Shown here piece by piece: positions 51,719 to 60,706 of a DNA stretch of 64,000 bases. Under the pieces are notes generated by a model. That model had not been told where the DNA came from, did not search any database, and worked only from the letters and a program-made list of their open reading frames with translations. The stretch comes from Zeimonas sp050187175. GTDB lineage: Bacteria > Pseudomonadota > Gammaproteobacteria > Burkholderiales > Burkholderiaceae_E. The stretch is from contig JBFWXS010000015.1 in assembly GCA_050187175.1 (NCBI GenBank), positions 29,078 through 93,077 of the forward strand, read 5' to 3'. The translations under genes and the position numbers were made by a program. Numbering within the stretch: the stretch's first letter is position 1; every line of letters starts with the position of its first letter.

Positions 51719-53695
51719 ATGATCGACAAGACCTCCCGCAGCAGGACCCCTCGCGCCCGCATACTGCCGCACGTGTTCTATCCCACCGCGGCCATCGTGC
51801 TCGCGCTGGTCGGGCTGTCCTTTGCCGCCCCCGGCCGCGTGGAAGCGTTCTTCGTGGCCGCCAAGCAGTGGACGGCGAACGATGCGGGCTGGTTCACCGT
51901 GCTGTCGGTGGCCGGCTTCCTCGTATTCATTGCCGCGGTCGCGGCGAGCAGCCTGGGCCGGCTCAAGCTGGGTCCCGACCACAGCCAGCCGGACTACGGG
52001 TACGGCACCTGGTTCGCCATGCTGTTCGCCGCAGGCATGGGCATAGGCCTGATGTTCTTCGGCGTGGCCGAGCCCATCATGCACTACGCGGAACCGCCGG
52101 TCGGAGATCCCCAGACCGTGGCTGCGGCGCGCCAGGCCATGCGCATCACGTTCTTCCACTGGGGCATTCATGCGTGGGCCATCTATGCGGTGGTGGCGCT
52201 GTCGCTGGCCTACTTCGCATACCGCCATAGCTTGCCGCTGCGCGTGCGCTCGGCGCTGTACCCGCTGGTCGGCGAACGCGTCCACGGCATCATCGGACAC
52301 ACGGTGGACACCTTCGCGGCGCTAGGCACGATCTTCGGTCTGGCGACTTCGCTGGGCCTGGGCGTGATGCAGATCAACTCGGGCCTGAACTACCTGCTCG
52401 AGGTTCCGATCGGCGTCGGCGTTCAGGTGGCCCTGATCTCGGTCATCACGCTGGTGGCCACCGGTTCGGTGATCAGCGGCCTCGACAAAGGCGTGCGCCG
52501 GCTGTCCGAGCTGAACATGGTGCTGGCGATCCTGCTGATGAGCTTCGTGCTCGTGACGGGTCCGACCGTGCACCTGCTGCAGACCTTCGTGCAGAACACG
52601 GGCGCGTACGTCTCCAACCTGCTGGGCATGACCTTCAACCTGTACGCCTACGAGCCGACCGGCTGGATCGGCGGCTGGACGCTGTTCTACTGGGGCTGGT
52701 GGATTGCCTGGTCGCCGTTCGTCGGCATGTTCATCGCCCGCATCTCGCGCGGGCGGACCGTTCGCGAGTTCGTGCTGGGCGTTCTGCTGGTGCCGGTAGG
52801 CTTCACGTTCCTGTGGATGACGATCTACGGCAATACGGCGCTGCACATGGTGATGGCTGACGGCGCTCAGGACCTGGTCGCTGCCGTCGCGGCGGACAGC
52901 TCGGTGGCGCTGTTCCATTTCTTCGAGAAGCTACCGCTCGCGACCTTCACGTCGGCGCTGGCCACGCTGCTGGTCGTGATCTTCTTCGTCACCTCCGCCG
53001 ATTCGGGCGCTCTGGTGATAGACATGCTGACTTCCAGCGACGAGGCGGAGTCGCCGCTGTGGCAGCGCATCTTCTGGTCCCTGGTGGTCGGCGCAACCGC
53101 CGTCGCGCTGCTGCTCGCCGGCGGCCTGGAGGCCTTGCAAGCGGCCACGATCGCCAGCGCCCTTCCCTTCACCGTGGCGATGATCCTGATGTGCTGGGGC
53201 CTGACGCGCGCGATGCGGCTGGACTCGGTGAAGCGGTCGATGCTGCGGCAGGCGCGCGTGCTGGCGGGGGGCGGAGACTGGCGCGGCCGGCTGCGGATGC
53301 TGGCCCACTCGCCGCTGCGTGCCGAGGTGATCGACTATCTGGTGCGGCAGGTCAGGCCGGCATTGGACGAAGTGGCGACCGAGCTGAGGAAGCAGGGCCT
53401 GGACGTGAAGGTGTCCGACGGAGAGGACGGCCGCGTCTGGCTGGAGGTGGGGCACGGCGAGGAGATGGACTTCTTCTACAGCGTACGCCCGCAGCCGTAT
53501 GTGCCGCCCAGCTTCATGCTGGAAGACCCTCGACGCCGGCCGTCGGAAGACGAGCGCTACTACCGCGCCGAAGTCTATCTGCGCGAAGGCGGCCAGGACT
53601 ATGACGTGATGGGCTGGCGCCGCGACGAGCTGATCCACGACGTGCTGGACCAGTACCAGCGGCACCTCCGCTTCCTGGATGCGGTTCGCAATTGA
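51719..53695 (+). CDS. BCCT-family transporter (BetT-like)
   Basis: A 658-residue betaine/choline/carnitine transporter. Twelve helices are expected, with the glycine-rich substrate segment GMGIGLMFFGVAEPIMHY in helix 3 and the Trp-box signature FYWGWWIAWSPFVGMFIARISRGR in helix 8. A long cytoplasmic C-terminal tail (about 150 residues) is like that of BetT-type proteins, where it senses osmolarity. It probably imports choline or betaine with protons or sodium. The ATG at 51719 is preferred; a GTG at 51698 is in frame. There are no bet genes nearby. It converges on the ABC-2 permease gene, 2 bases away. Confidence 0.92.
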   Translation: MIDKTSRSRTPRARILPHVFYPTAAIVLALVGLSFAAPGRVEAFFVAAKQWTANDAGWFTVLSVAGFLVFIAAVAASSLGRLKLGPDHSQPDYGYGTWFAMLFAAGMGIGLMFFGVAEPIMHYAEPPVGDPQTVAAARQAMRITFFHWGIHAWAIYAVVALSLAYFAYRHSLPLRVRSALYPLVGERVHGIIGHTVDTFAALGTIFGLATSLGLGVMQINSGLNYLLEVPIGVGVQVALISVITLVATGSVISGLDKGVRRLSELNMVLAILLMSFVLVTGPTVHLLQTFVQNTGAYVSNLLGMTFNLYAYEPTGWIGGWTLFYWGWWIAWSPFVGMFIARISRGRTVREFVLGVLLVPVGFTFLWMTIYGNTALHMVMADGAQDLVAAVAADSSVALFHFFEKLPLATFTSALATLLVVIFFVTSADSGALVIDMLTSSDEAESPLWQRIFWSLVVGATAVALLLAGGLEALQAATIASALPFTVAMILMCWGLTRAMRLDSVKRSMLRQARVLAGGGDWRGRLRMLAHSPLRAEVIDYLVRQVRPALDEVATELRKQGLDVKVSDGEDGRVWLEVGHGEEMDFFYSVRPQPYVPPSFMLEDPRRRPSEDERYYRAEVYLREGGQDYDVMGWRRDELIHDVLDQYQRHLRFLDAVRN

Positions 53696-53697
53696 AA

Positions 53698-54501
53698 TCA
53701 GCTGCCGGTGGACGCATAGCGGCGCAATCCGAGGCGCCACGCGCCGAACGCCGCCGCCAGGAACACGAAGCCCGCGAGCGGCGATACCAGCCCCAGCCAG
53801 GCCGGCGCCCCGAGCGGATCGGGCCTGTCCAGGATCGCCAGCACCGGGTAGTACGCGACGCAGGCCAGCGGCACCGCGAAGGTCAGCGTCCATCGGAACC
53901 AGCGCGCGTACAAGGCGAGCGGATACTGCGCCGCCTGCACACCGCCGTACGTGAGCACGTTGGCGATCTCCAGGCTTTCGACGGTCCAGAACGACAGCGT
54001 GCCCTGCAGCACGAGGATGCCGAGGAACAGCGCCACGCCGCCGGCCAGCGCGAACAGCGCAACGGCGATCGACGCGGGGGTCCATGCGATGTCCGCGTGG
54101 ACGGTGGCAAAGGCCACCACTAGCAGACCCTGCAGCAGCCGGCCAAGGCGGCTGATACGGCAGTCGTGCCCCATCAGCTGCAGCCATAGCGGCCGCGGCC
54201 GCAGCAGCAGCCGGTCGAACGCGCCGGTGCGCAGCAGCTCCGTACCGAGCACGTCGAAGCCGCGGCCCAGCGCGTCGGCGATGGCGAACGCGCAGTTCAC
54301 GAGTCCGTAGAACAGCGCCACTTCGCCGATGCGCCAGCCCTGTACTTCACCGAAGCGATCGAACAGCGCCCAGACCGCGATCACTTCGATGCCGGTGACC
54401 AGGAACTGGCCCACGGTCAGCATCAGCGCCGAAGCGGGATAGCGCGCCTGGCCGTTCAGCGACGCAGCCACGAGGCGCACGAACAATGCGAGCGGACCCA
54501 T
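53698..54501 (-). CDS. ABC-2-type permease (COG3694-like)
   Basis: A 267-residue inner-membrane protein with six hydrophobic segments. FDVLGTELLRTGAFDRLLLRP (a cytoplasmic loop conserved in PF06182 permeases) and WTLTFAVPLACVAYYPVLAILD near the C-terminus match the uncharacterised ABC-2 exporter permeases. It is the last gene of an ATPase-permease-permease operon, 6 bases after the other permease. The substrate is unknown. Confidence 0.85.
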   Translation of the reverse strand: MGPLALFVRLVAASLNGQARYPASALMLTVGQFLVTGIEVIAVWALFDRFGEVQGWRIGEVALFYGLVNCAFAIADALGRGFDVLGTELLRTGAFDRLLLRPRPLWLQLMGHDCRISRLGRLLQGLLVVAFATVHADIAWTPASIAVALFALAGGVALFLGILVLQGTLSFWTVESLEIANVLTYGGVQAAQYPLALYARWFRWTLTFAVPLACVAYYPVLAILDRPDPLGAPAWLGLVSPLAGFVFLAAAFGAWRLGLRRYASTGS

Positions 54502-54507
54502 GCGCGC

Positions 54508-55344
54508 TCACCCGCCCTGCACTTCGAGCCGGCGCATGGTGCGCTCCATGAGCCCCCGGCCGAAGACGGTCAGCAGCGCGATCCATGTGCATTGCAGCCC
54601 GAGCGCCGCGAGCGCCTGCGCGCCGCCGATCTGCCCGAAATAGATGCGCGCGGGAATGTCCATCACGCCCGCCAGCGGCTGCAGCAGCAGCGCCGTCTGC
54701 CATGCGTCGGGCAGCAGTGCCAACGGCAGCAGGTTGCCCGAGAACACGACGACGACCGAGGCCGACAGTGCGTTGATGCCGCGCTCGTTCAAGGCCGAGG
54801 CGGCCGCGATGTTGAGCAGCATCACGATCGCCGCCGACAGCAGCAGCGCCAGCAGGACGGACAGCAGGAAGCCCGCGGCGGCCGCTGCGCCGGCAGGCGG
54901 CTGCCAGGCCCAGTCGCCCAGCCCGGCCAGCGGCAGCGCGATGCCGGCGAACACCAGCATCAAGGCCACGCGCGGCAGCACGCGCGCGGCGATCCAGCCG
55001 GCGGAGCGCACGAACCACATCGAATACGCGTCGATCGGCCGCAGCCGGTCGTAGACCACGGCGCCGGTGCGCACGGCGTGCGCCACCTCGGGATCGCCGA
55101 GCCAGGGCATCAGCGCGAGCAGGCCCTGCGCGAGCCAGGTATAGGTGATGGCCTGCGTCAGCGACATCGGCGCATCCGCGGCCGCCGCACTGGCATAGAA
55201 GGCGGCCAGCACCATGACCTTGATGCCGCCCCACCAGCACTGCGTGACGAATCCCGCGTAGGCAGCAGTCCGGTACTGCAGCATCTGCAGGAAGCGCGAC
55301 GCGAATGCCGCGACGTACGGACGGACCCGTTCACGCAGCGTCAT
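54508..55344 (-). CDS. ABC-2-type permease (COG4587-like)
   Basis: A 278-residue permease with six hydrophobic segments. AAYAGFVTQCWWGGIKVMVLAAFY near the N-terminus, VVYDRLRPIDAYSMWFVRSAG and VVVFSGNLLPLALLPDAWQ are typical of the partner permease in these exporters. It lies 6 bases after the ATPase gene and 6 bases before the second permease gene. Confidence 0.85.
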   Translation of the reverse strand: MTLRERVRPYVAAFASRFLQMLQYRTAAYAGFVTQCWWGGIKVMVLAAFYASAAAADAPMSLTQAITYTWLAQGLLALMPWLGDPEVAHAVRTGAVVYDRLRPIDAYSMWFVRSAGWIAARVLPRVALMLVFAGIALPLAGLGDWAWQPPAGAAAAAGFLLSVLLALLLSAAIVMLLNIAAASALNERGINALSASVVVVFSGNLLPLALLPDAWQTALLLQPLAGVMDIPARIYFGQIGGAQALAALGLQCTWIALLTVFGRGLMERTMRRLEVQGG

Positions 55345-55350
55345 CGCGGA

Positions 55351-56250
55351 TCAGCTCTCGGTCGCGCCGTGCATCGCATAGAAGCGCGCGATGACGGCTT
55401 CGATGGTCATGCCTTCGTCGTCCGCCTCCGCCGAGCCGTCCGCGTGTTCCGGGCTTTGCGGGCCCGGTGCGCCTTGCCGGCCCTCGTCGAGCCGGCGCGC
55501 GGCCACGACCTGCGCGCGCAGCGCCTCGACGCCGCAATCGGCCAAAACGCGGCCGTGGCCGATCACGATCACGCGCTCAGCCAGCGCCTCGATGTCGTGC
55601 ATGTCGTGCGTGGTCAGCAGCACGGTGGTGCCTCGTTCGCGATTGGCGCGCAGGATGAACTCGCGCACCGCTAGCTTGGACGGCGCATCGAGCCCGATGG
55701 TCGGTTCGTCGAGGAACAGGATGGCGGGCTCGTGCAGCAGCGCCGCTGCGATCTCGGCGCGCATGCGCTGGCCGAGCGACAGCTGGCGTACCGGCTGGTC
55801 GAGCAGGCGATCGAGATGCAGCAGCGCGACCAGCTCGTCGCGCGTGCGGGCGAAGCGCACGGGGTCGACGCGGTAGATGTCGCGCAGCAGCGCGAAGCCG
55901 TCGCCCACCGGCAGATCCCACCACAGCTGCGTACGCTGGCCGAATACCACGCCTATGCCCGCCACGTGCTGCTCGCGGTCGGCGAACGGATCGCGTCCCT
56001 CGACGCGGACGATGCCTGCATCGGGCCGCAGAATGCCGGCCAGGATCTTGATGGTGGTCGACTTGCCGGCGCCGTTCGGTCCGATGAAGCCGAGCAGCTC
56101 GCCGCGCTGCAGCTCGAACGACACGCCGGCCAGCGCGTCGACGCTGCGGTAGCGCGGACGCAGCAGCGCGCGCAGCGCCCCGCGCACGCCCGGGTCGCGC
56201 TCGTGGATGCGGTACGTCTTGCGCAGCTGGTCGACGAGGATCTGCGGCAT
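55351..56250 (-). CDS. ABC transporter ATPase (COG4586-like)
   Basis: A 299-residue ATPase. Walker A is GPNGAGKSTTIKIL, the signature is LSLGQRMRAEIAAALL, and Walker B is ILFLDEPTIGLD. FGQRTQLWWDLPVGDGF is a hallmark of the ATPases that go with PF06182-type permeases. An insertion of about 30 acidic and Gly/Pro residues sits before the last helix. It is the first gene of a three-gene exporter operon. The start at 56250 (MPQILVDQL) lacks a strong ribosome binding site. The upstream gap contains runs of six A and six G (56277-56290). Confidence 0.9.
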   Translation of the reverse strand: MPQILVDQLRKTYRIHERDPGVRGALRALLRPRYRSVDALAGVSFELQRGELLGFIGPNGAGKSTTIKILAGILRPDAGIVRVEGRDPFADREQHVAGIGVVFGQRTQLWWDLPVGDGFALLRDIYRVDPVRFARTRDELVALLHLDRLLDQPVRQLSLGQRMRAEIAAALLHEPAILFLDEPTIGLDAPSKLAVREFILRANRERGTTVLLTTHDMHDIEALAERVIVIGHGRVLADCGVEALRAQVVAARRLDEGRQGAPGPQSPEHADGSAEADDEGMTIEAVIARFYAMHGATES

Positions 56251-56409
56251 GGCACGGCCATTGCGCGTGGCGCTGCAAAAAAGGGGGGCGGATTCTACAC
56301 GAAACCAGATGGACAGCCACCCGGTCCGGTTCGTACACTGAAGCGCCCGCCGCGCACGCGCCGGCGGCAAGCCATGCGCCAGCGGCCGCTTCGGTGAAGA
56401 GGAACAGTC

Positions 56410-57143
56410 ATGCCGGTTCTCTCGAAGGGATCTCTCGACATCGATCACACCGATGACGGAACCGGTCCGCCGGTGGTCCTGATCCACAGCTCGGTGAGCG
56501 GCAACCGGCAGTGGCGCGAGCTGATCGAGGCACTGAAGGACCGGTATCGGGTGCTTGCAATCAATCTGTTCGGCTATGGGGGCACGACACCGTGGCCGGG
56601 GACCGCCCCGCAGTCGCTGTATGCGCAGGCCCAGCTGGTGCTGGCGCTGTGCGAGGAACTGGGAGCACCGATCCACCTGGTCGGCCATTCGTTCGGCGGC
56701 TCCGTCGCGCTGAAGGCCGCCGCGCTTCTGGGGCCGCGGGTCGGAAGCCTGGTCCTCGTCGAGCCGAATCCCTTCTACCTGCTGAAGCAGAACGGCCGCT
56801 CCGAGGCCTTCCTCGAATCACGCGGCCTGCGCGATCACGTCAAATGCTACGGCGCGCTGGGCGACTGGCCGAAGGTGGCCGAGCGCTTCGCCGATTACTG
56901 GTCGGGCCGGGGCGCGTGGGGTTCGATGTCGGAGAAGCGCCGCGCCGCGTTCGCCGCTTCGCTGCCGCCGAACTTCCACGAGTGGGACGCCGTCATGGAC
57001 GAGGAGGCGACGATGGACGACTGGAAGCGGCTGGCGGCACGCACGCTGGTGATGAGCGACCCGGCCACTGTCCTGCCGATCCGGGAGATCGTCGCGCTGT
57101 TCGCTCGGGCGTGCCCGCATTGGGCCTTCCACGCGATACCCGA
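56410..57143 (+). CDS. Alpha/beta hydrolase, cut by gap
   Basis: The first 244 residues of an alpha/beta hydrolase-fold enzyme. PPVVLIHSSVSGNRQWRELI (oxyanion strand) and LVGHSFGGSVALKAAALLG with the nucleophile Ser are clear, and a probable acid strand TLVMSDPATVLPIREI follows. The catalytic His would lie in the missing part. GAGGAAC precedes the ATG. The gene converges on nothing here and stands after the ABC exporter on the opposite strand; substrate unknown. Confidence 0.85.
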
Positions 57144-57243
57144 NNNNNNNNNNNNNNNNNNNNNNNNNNNNNNNNNNNNNNNNNNNNNNNNNNNNNNNNN
57201 NNNNNNNNNNNNNNNNNNNNNNNNNNNNNNNNNNNNNNNNNNN
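57144..57243. other. Assembly gap (100 N)
   Basis: Exactly 100 N; a scaffold join of unknown true size. It removes the end of the alpha/beta hydrolase gene. The 29 bases after the gap end in a TGA that overlaps the methyltransferase start and may belong to another, lost gene. Confidence 0.98.
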
Positions 57244-57272
57244 GCACCGGCGCCGGAGCAACGGACGTATTG

Positions 57273-58058
57273 ATGACAGCTCCTCCGACACGACTGAAGG
57301 CGATCGCCGAACACGTCGACGCAAAGGCGTCGGCCATCCTGGAAATCGGCGCACTGGACTCGCCGACCTTCCGCCAGCCCGACTACCGCGTCAAGTACGC
57401 GGACTACACGAGCACCGACGAGCTGGCGAAGAAAGGCCAGTCCGATCCGCGCTACAAGCGCGAGCGGCTGGTGGAGGTCGATTATCCGGTCGACGATCTG
57501 CGCTACACGCAGCACATCGACGAACGTTTCGACCTGATCGTCGCCAACCACGTCGTCGAGCATGTTCCCGACACGATCGGCTGGCTCGGCGAGCTGGGCC
57601 AGCTGCTCAAGCCCGGCGGCGTGCTGTTCCTGTCGGTTCCGGACAAGCGCTACACCTTCGACATCGTGCGCCGCGAGACCAATTTCATCGACCTGCTGCG
57701 CACGCACTTGAACAAGCAGACGCGCCCCGACTTCTTCAATATCCTCGACCATCTGTGGCATCACAAGGCGGTGAGCAAGGACGAGGTCTGGAACGGCACC
57801 CATCAAGAAAAGCTGAAGAAGAATCGCTTTTCGCCGGCCGATGCGCTGAAGCACGCGCACAAGCTCTCGGGGCTGCCGTACGCAGATGTGCACTGCCACG
57901 TCTTCACGGAGACCTCGTTCGCCGAGACGATTCTGACGCTGCGCGATTTCGGCTACGTGGGCTTTCGCGACTGCGTCACCGGGCAAGTGGCGCGCGGATC
58001 CAATGAGTTCTATGCGGTGCTGAAGAATTATCAGGCCGGCGGCGTGCCGCGGGCCTGA
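57273..58058 (+). CDS. SAM-dependent methyltransferase
   Basis: A 261-residue class I methyltransferase-like protein. ILEIGALDSPTF is motif I (E-I-G-x-x), FDLIVANHVVEHVPDTIGWLG is motif II with the acidic NHVVEH stretch, and LLKPGGVLFLSVPDKRYTFD is motif III. The C-terminal half (HKAVSKDEVWNGTHQEKLK, then HCHVFTETSFAETILTLRDFG) is typical of methyltransferases found in cell-surface glycan or sugar loci. The target is unknown. The ATG overlaps an upstream TGA (TGATG), so it is probably the second gene of an operon hidden by the gap. Confidence 0.85.
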   Translation: MTAPPTRLKAIAEHVDAKASAILEIGALDSPTFRQPDYRVKYADYTSTDELAKKGQSDPRYKRERLVEVDYPVDDLRYTQHIDERFDLIVANHVVEHVPDTIGWLGELGQLLKPGGVLFLSVPDKRYTFDIVRRETNFIDLLRTHLNKQTRPDFFNILDHLWHHKAVSKDEVWNGTHQEKLKKNRFSPADALKHAHKLSGLPYADVHCHVFTETSFAETILTLRDFGYVGFRDCVTGQVARGSNEFYAVLKNYQAGGVPRA

Positions 58059-58290
58059 GGGATGGGTGCCGGCGTCCTGCCGCGCCCATCGAACGAGATG
58101 ACGAAAACGGAGCCCTCGGAAGGCGTGCTGCTGACATCGATCCGCCAACCGAAGCGAGCGCAGATTCGTTCCACGATGTGCAGCCCGATGCCCCGGCCGC
58201 CGGCTTTGCCGTCCACCCGGTAATGGCGCTCGAATATCCGGCCGAGCTCACGCTGATCGATACCGATCCCGGAGCTCGGCCATCTGCGTC
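58031..58290 (-). pseudogene. Histidine kinase C-terminal fragment
   Basis: About 85 codons of the ATPase end of a sensor kinase. GIGIDQRELGRIFERHYRVD (the ATP lid start) and GGRGIGLHIVERICARFGW (G2 box) followed by SSTPSEGSVFVISFDG are unmistakable. The upstream part of the domain is missing: sequence before about 58285 no longer fits the kinase. The frame runs on past the natural end into the 3' end of the convergent methyltransferase gene (overlap 28 bases). It is a remnant without start or catalytic core. Confidence 0.8.
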
Positions 58291-58321
58291 ACCGCCTGGC
58301 GTATGTGAGATTTTTGTTGGG

Positions 58322-58590
58322 CTATGCAGTCGCGATCACCAGGACGCCGGCGACGACCAGCGATGCACCCAGTGCGAGCCGCCATGAAAACGGCTCACCC
58401 AGCAGCACGATGCCAAGCATGATCGCGAAGGCCACGCTCAGCTTGTCGACCGGCGCCACCAGCGAGACCGACGCCAGCTGCAGCGCGCGGAAATAGCACA
58501 GCCAGGACAGGCCGGTAGCGACACCGGACAGGACCAGGAAGGTCAAGGGCCGCAGGCGGACGTCCTGGGTCGGCAATGTCCATTCCGAGC
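58322..58590 (-). pseudogene. EamA/DMT transporter C-terminal fragment
   Basis: About 88 codons corresponding to the last three helices of a small EamA-family transporter: PLTFLVLSGVATGLSWLCYF, VSLVAPVDKLSVAFAIMLG and FSWRLALGASLVVAGVLVIA. The first helix of the family and a proper start are missing. The frame upstream reads into the kinase gene at 58543-59871 in another register, so a deletion joined the two genes near 58590. A formal ATG at 58672 lies in the kinase sequence. Confidence 0.78.
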
Positions 58591-59871
58591 GTCTCCTCGA
58601 AGATTCCCGGAACGAAGCGTCAGGCGGCTTATCGTCCCGCGGCCGGGCACGGATTCGATCGAAAGACGCCACCCCAGGTGCTCACACAGCCGGCTCAGCA
58701 GATCCAGTCCAATCCCGCCCGCCTCCCGGCCGCCTCCGCGCGCCATCTGCGCGTAGATGCGGCTGATCTCCTCCGGCGTCATGCCGTGGCCGGGGTCCCG
58801 GATGATCACGGTCGCTCCGGCATCGAGGCTGACGTGGACGGTTCCCTGGTCGCTGTTCTCGATGGCATTCCTCAGCAGATTGCCCACGGCGGCCTGGACG
58901 ATGTGCAGCGGCGCCTGGATGACGCAGGGCGCCAGCTCGTCGACGACCACGCGCAGCGCCTTGCCCTGCATCAGGTGTCGCAGATCGTCGATGACTTCCG
59001 GCAGCAGCTCGTGAACTGCGACCTGGTCGGTGCTCGCGCGCAGCCGCGCCGGATCCTTGGCCAGCGTCAGCAGCAGCGCGATCAGCTGCTCGGCGTTGCG
59101 CGCGGTGTGCAGCACGCGCTGCACCTGCAAGCGCGCGGTTTGCGGCAGGGCTGGCTGTTCCAGGGCCAGCTCGCTGGCACCGGCGATCACCGCGATCGGC
59201 GTTCGCAGTTCATGGCTGGCCGTTTCGTTGAAGGCGCGCTCGCGTTCGACGAAGGCCTCCTGCCTGCGCAGATAGTCATTCAATGCGTTCGCGATCACGA
59301 ACAGTTCCGAACTGGCTTTCGCATCGACCGCGACGCGCTGCCCGGCAAGGTCGGGCGCCAGGGCGCCGATGTCGTCCGCCAGTCTCGACAAGGGCCGCAG
59401 CAGGCGCCGCAGACCCCAGGCGATCGATGCGGCGATCGCGAGCACCAGGGCCAGCGCCAGTCCGATCACATAGAGGGTCAGCTGGAATTCGTGCGCTTCC
59501 AGCTTGGTGATGTCCAGCGCCAGCGCGTAATCGGCGCCGTTCACCCGACGCACCAGCACGACGGTCTGCCGTTGATCCAGCCAGAAGTCGTCGTGAACGC
59601 CTTCGGTCAGAGCCGATACGGCGGGCGGCAGCGGTCGCGCCGGCGTACCGTAGAGCTGCAGCAGCTCGGTGTCGTGCCATTGGTAGTCAGGATCGTCGGC
59701 CAGGCGCTGCAGATAGTAAGAGAGCTCCCGCTCGAGCAAGGACTCCCAGACCAGGTCTTCGGCATACTCGTTGACCAGCGTGCCGTGCAAGGCTACGGCC
59801 GCCGTCAGCAGCACGGCGTAGCCGGTCAGCCAGTACATGATCTGCGCATGCAGACTACGGCGGATCTTCAC
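58543..59871 (-). CDS. Sensor histidine kinase (PmrB-like), altered C-terminus
   Basis: A 442-residue inner-membrane sensor kinase. One helix (about residues 13-32), a periplasmic domain (33-130), a second helix (132-152), HAMP, HisKA with His220 (NETASHELRTPI), and HATPase_c (NLLRNAIENSDQGTV, RDPGHGMTPEE, GGIGLDLLSRLCEHLGW) are visible. The last about 20 residues (from GDARNG on) are not kinase-like but come from the fused EamA remnant in another frame, so the native stop has been lost. The ATG overlaps the response regulator gene by 17 bases. It should phosphorylate that regulator and, by context, control the PAP2-eptA operon. Confidence 0.87.
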   Translation of the reverse strand: MKIRRSLHAQIMYWLTGYAVLLTAAVALHGTLVNEYAEDLVWESLLERELSYYLQRLADDPDYQWHDTELLQLYGTPARPLPPAVSALTEGVHDDFWLDQRQTVVLVRRVNGADYALALDITKLEAHEFQLTLYVIGLALALVLAIAASIAWGLRRLLRPLSRLADDIGALAPDLAGQRVAVDAKASSELFVIANALNDYLRRQEAFVERERAFNETASHELRTPIAVIAGASELALEQPALPQTARLQVQRVLHTARNAEQLIALLLTLAKDPARLRASTDQVAVHELLPEVIDDLRHLMQGKALRVVVDELAPCVIQAPLHIVQAAVGNLLRNAIENSDQGTVHVSLDAGATVIIRDPGHGMTPEEISRIYAQMARGGGREAGGIGLDLLSRLCEHLGWRLSIESVPGRGTISRLTLRSGNLRGDARNGHCRPRTSACGP

Positions 59872-60559
59872 GGGACTCCTCCTGCGGCGGCATCGCCAGC
59901 CGATAGCCGATGCGCGGCAAGGTCTGTATCAGCTTGACGGGAAACGGCCCGTCGACGCTGCGCCGCAGCTCGTAGATGTGGGATCGCAGCATGTCGCCGT
60001 CCGGTGGATCGTCGCCCCATAGCGCGGACTCGAGCTGCTGCCGCGTCACGGCCGCGGGACTGGCAAGCATGAGCGTCTCGAGCAGCTTGCGGCACGCCGG
60101 ATACAGGCGCAGCGGCTTGCCGGCACGGCTGACCTCCAGCGTGGACAGATCCATCCTGAGATCGTGCACCTGCAGCGTCTTGCGCCAGTGACGGCCCTGC
60201 GAGCGTGCCAGCAGCGCCTCCAGCCGCACTTCCAGTTCCGGCAGCGCGAACGGCTTGGTCAGATAGTCGTCGGCGCCGGCGCGAAATCCGGCGATCTTGT
60301 CGGGCAGCTCGTCGCGCGCCGTGAGCATGATGACCGGCACCGGCGACGCATGCCCGTCGCGCAGACGCTGCAGCACTTCCGGCCCTGACAGCCGCGGCAG
60401 CATCCAGTCCAGCACGATGGCGTCGTAGCTCTGCGTGGTCGCCAGGTGCAGGCCGGTGATCCCGTCGGGCGCGACGTCGAGCACGTGGCCGCGCACCTCG
60501 AAGTAGTCGAACAGATTGGCGACCAGGCTCGGGTTGTCTTCGATGACGAGCAGCCGCAT
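59855..60559 (-). CDS. OmpR-family response regulator (PmrA-like)
   Basis: A 234-residue response regulator. In the receiver, LLVIEDNPSLVANLFDYF, the phospho-acceptor Asp in YDAIVLDWMLPRLSG, VPVIMLTAR and the Lys in DDYLTKPFALPEL are present. The C-terminal winged helix contains LYPACRKLLETLMLASPAAVTRQQLESALWG and DMLRSHIYELRRSVDGPF. The start at 60559 (MRLLVIEDN) is the family start. It is divergent from the PAP2-eptA operon with two 11-bp-spaced half-site pairs between them, so phosphorylated regulator probably binds there. Confidence 0.93.
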   Translation of the reverse strand: MRLLVIEDNPSLVANLFDYFEVRGHVLDVAPDGITGLHLATTQSYDAIVLDWMLPRLSGPEVLQRLRDGHASPVPVIMLTARDELPDKIAGFRAGADDYLTKPFALPELEVRLEALLARSQGRHWRKTLQVHDLRMDLSTLEVSRAGKPLRLYPACRKLLETLMLASPAAVTRQQLESALWGDDPPDGDMLRSHIYELRRSVDGPFPVKLIQTLPRIGYRLAMPPQEESREDPP

Positions 60560-60612
60560 CGGCAGTGACTCGCGTGGAGAGGTGAACACGTCCGCATGCT
60601 GGCCGCATGCAT

Positions 60613-60649
60613 GTCGGACGGATGTCGGAGTTTCCGACGTTTCTCCGAC
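60613..60649. promoter_or_regulatory. Paired 11-bp-spaced half-sites for the response regulator
   Basis: GTCGGA at 60613 and 60624 (11 bases apart), then TCCGAC at 60633 and 60644 (again 11 apart). Two direct repeats in opposite orientation stand between the divergent regulator and PAP2-eptA genes. OmpR-type regulators bind direct repeats with about one helical turn between half-sites, so each pair could serve one promoter. Confidence 0.65.
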
Positions 60650-60706
60650 GTGGGCGCGCGAACAATTCTACAGCCCGATCGTTGACCCGCTCCCAAGGAA
60701 GCCCGC

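Noticed and set aside
56277..56290. Phase-variable homopolymer (six A then six G)
   Set aside because: The tracts are short, lie outside a coding frame and are within what chance allows; nothing else supports phase variation.
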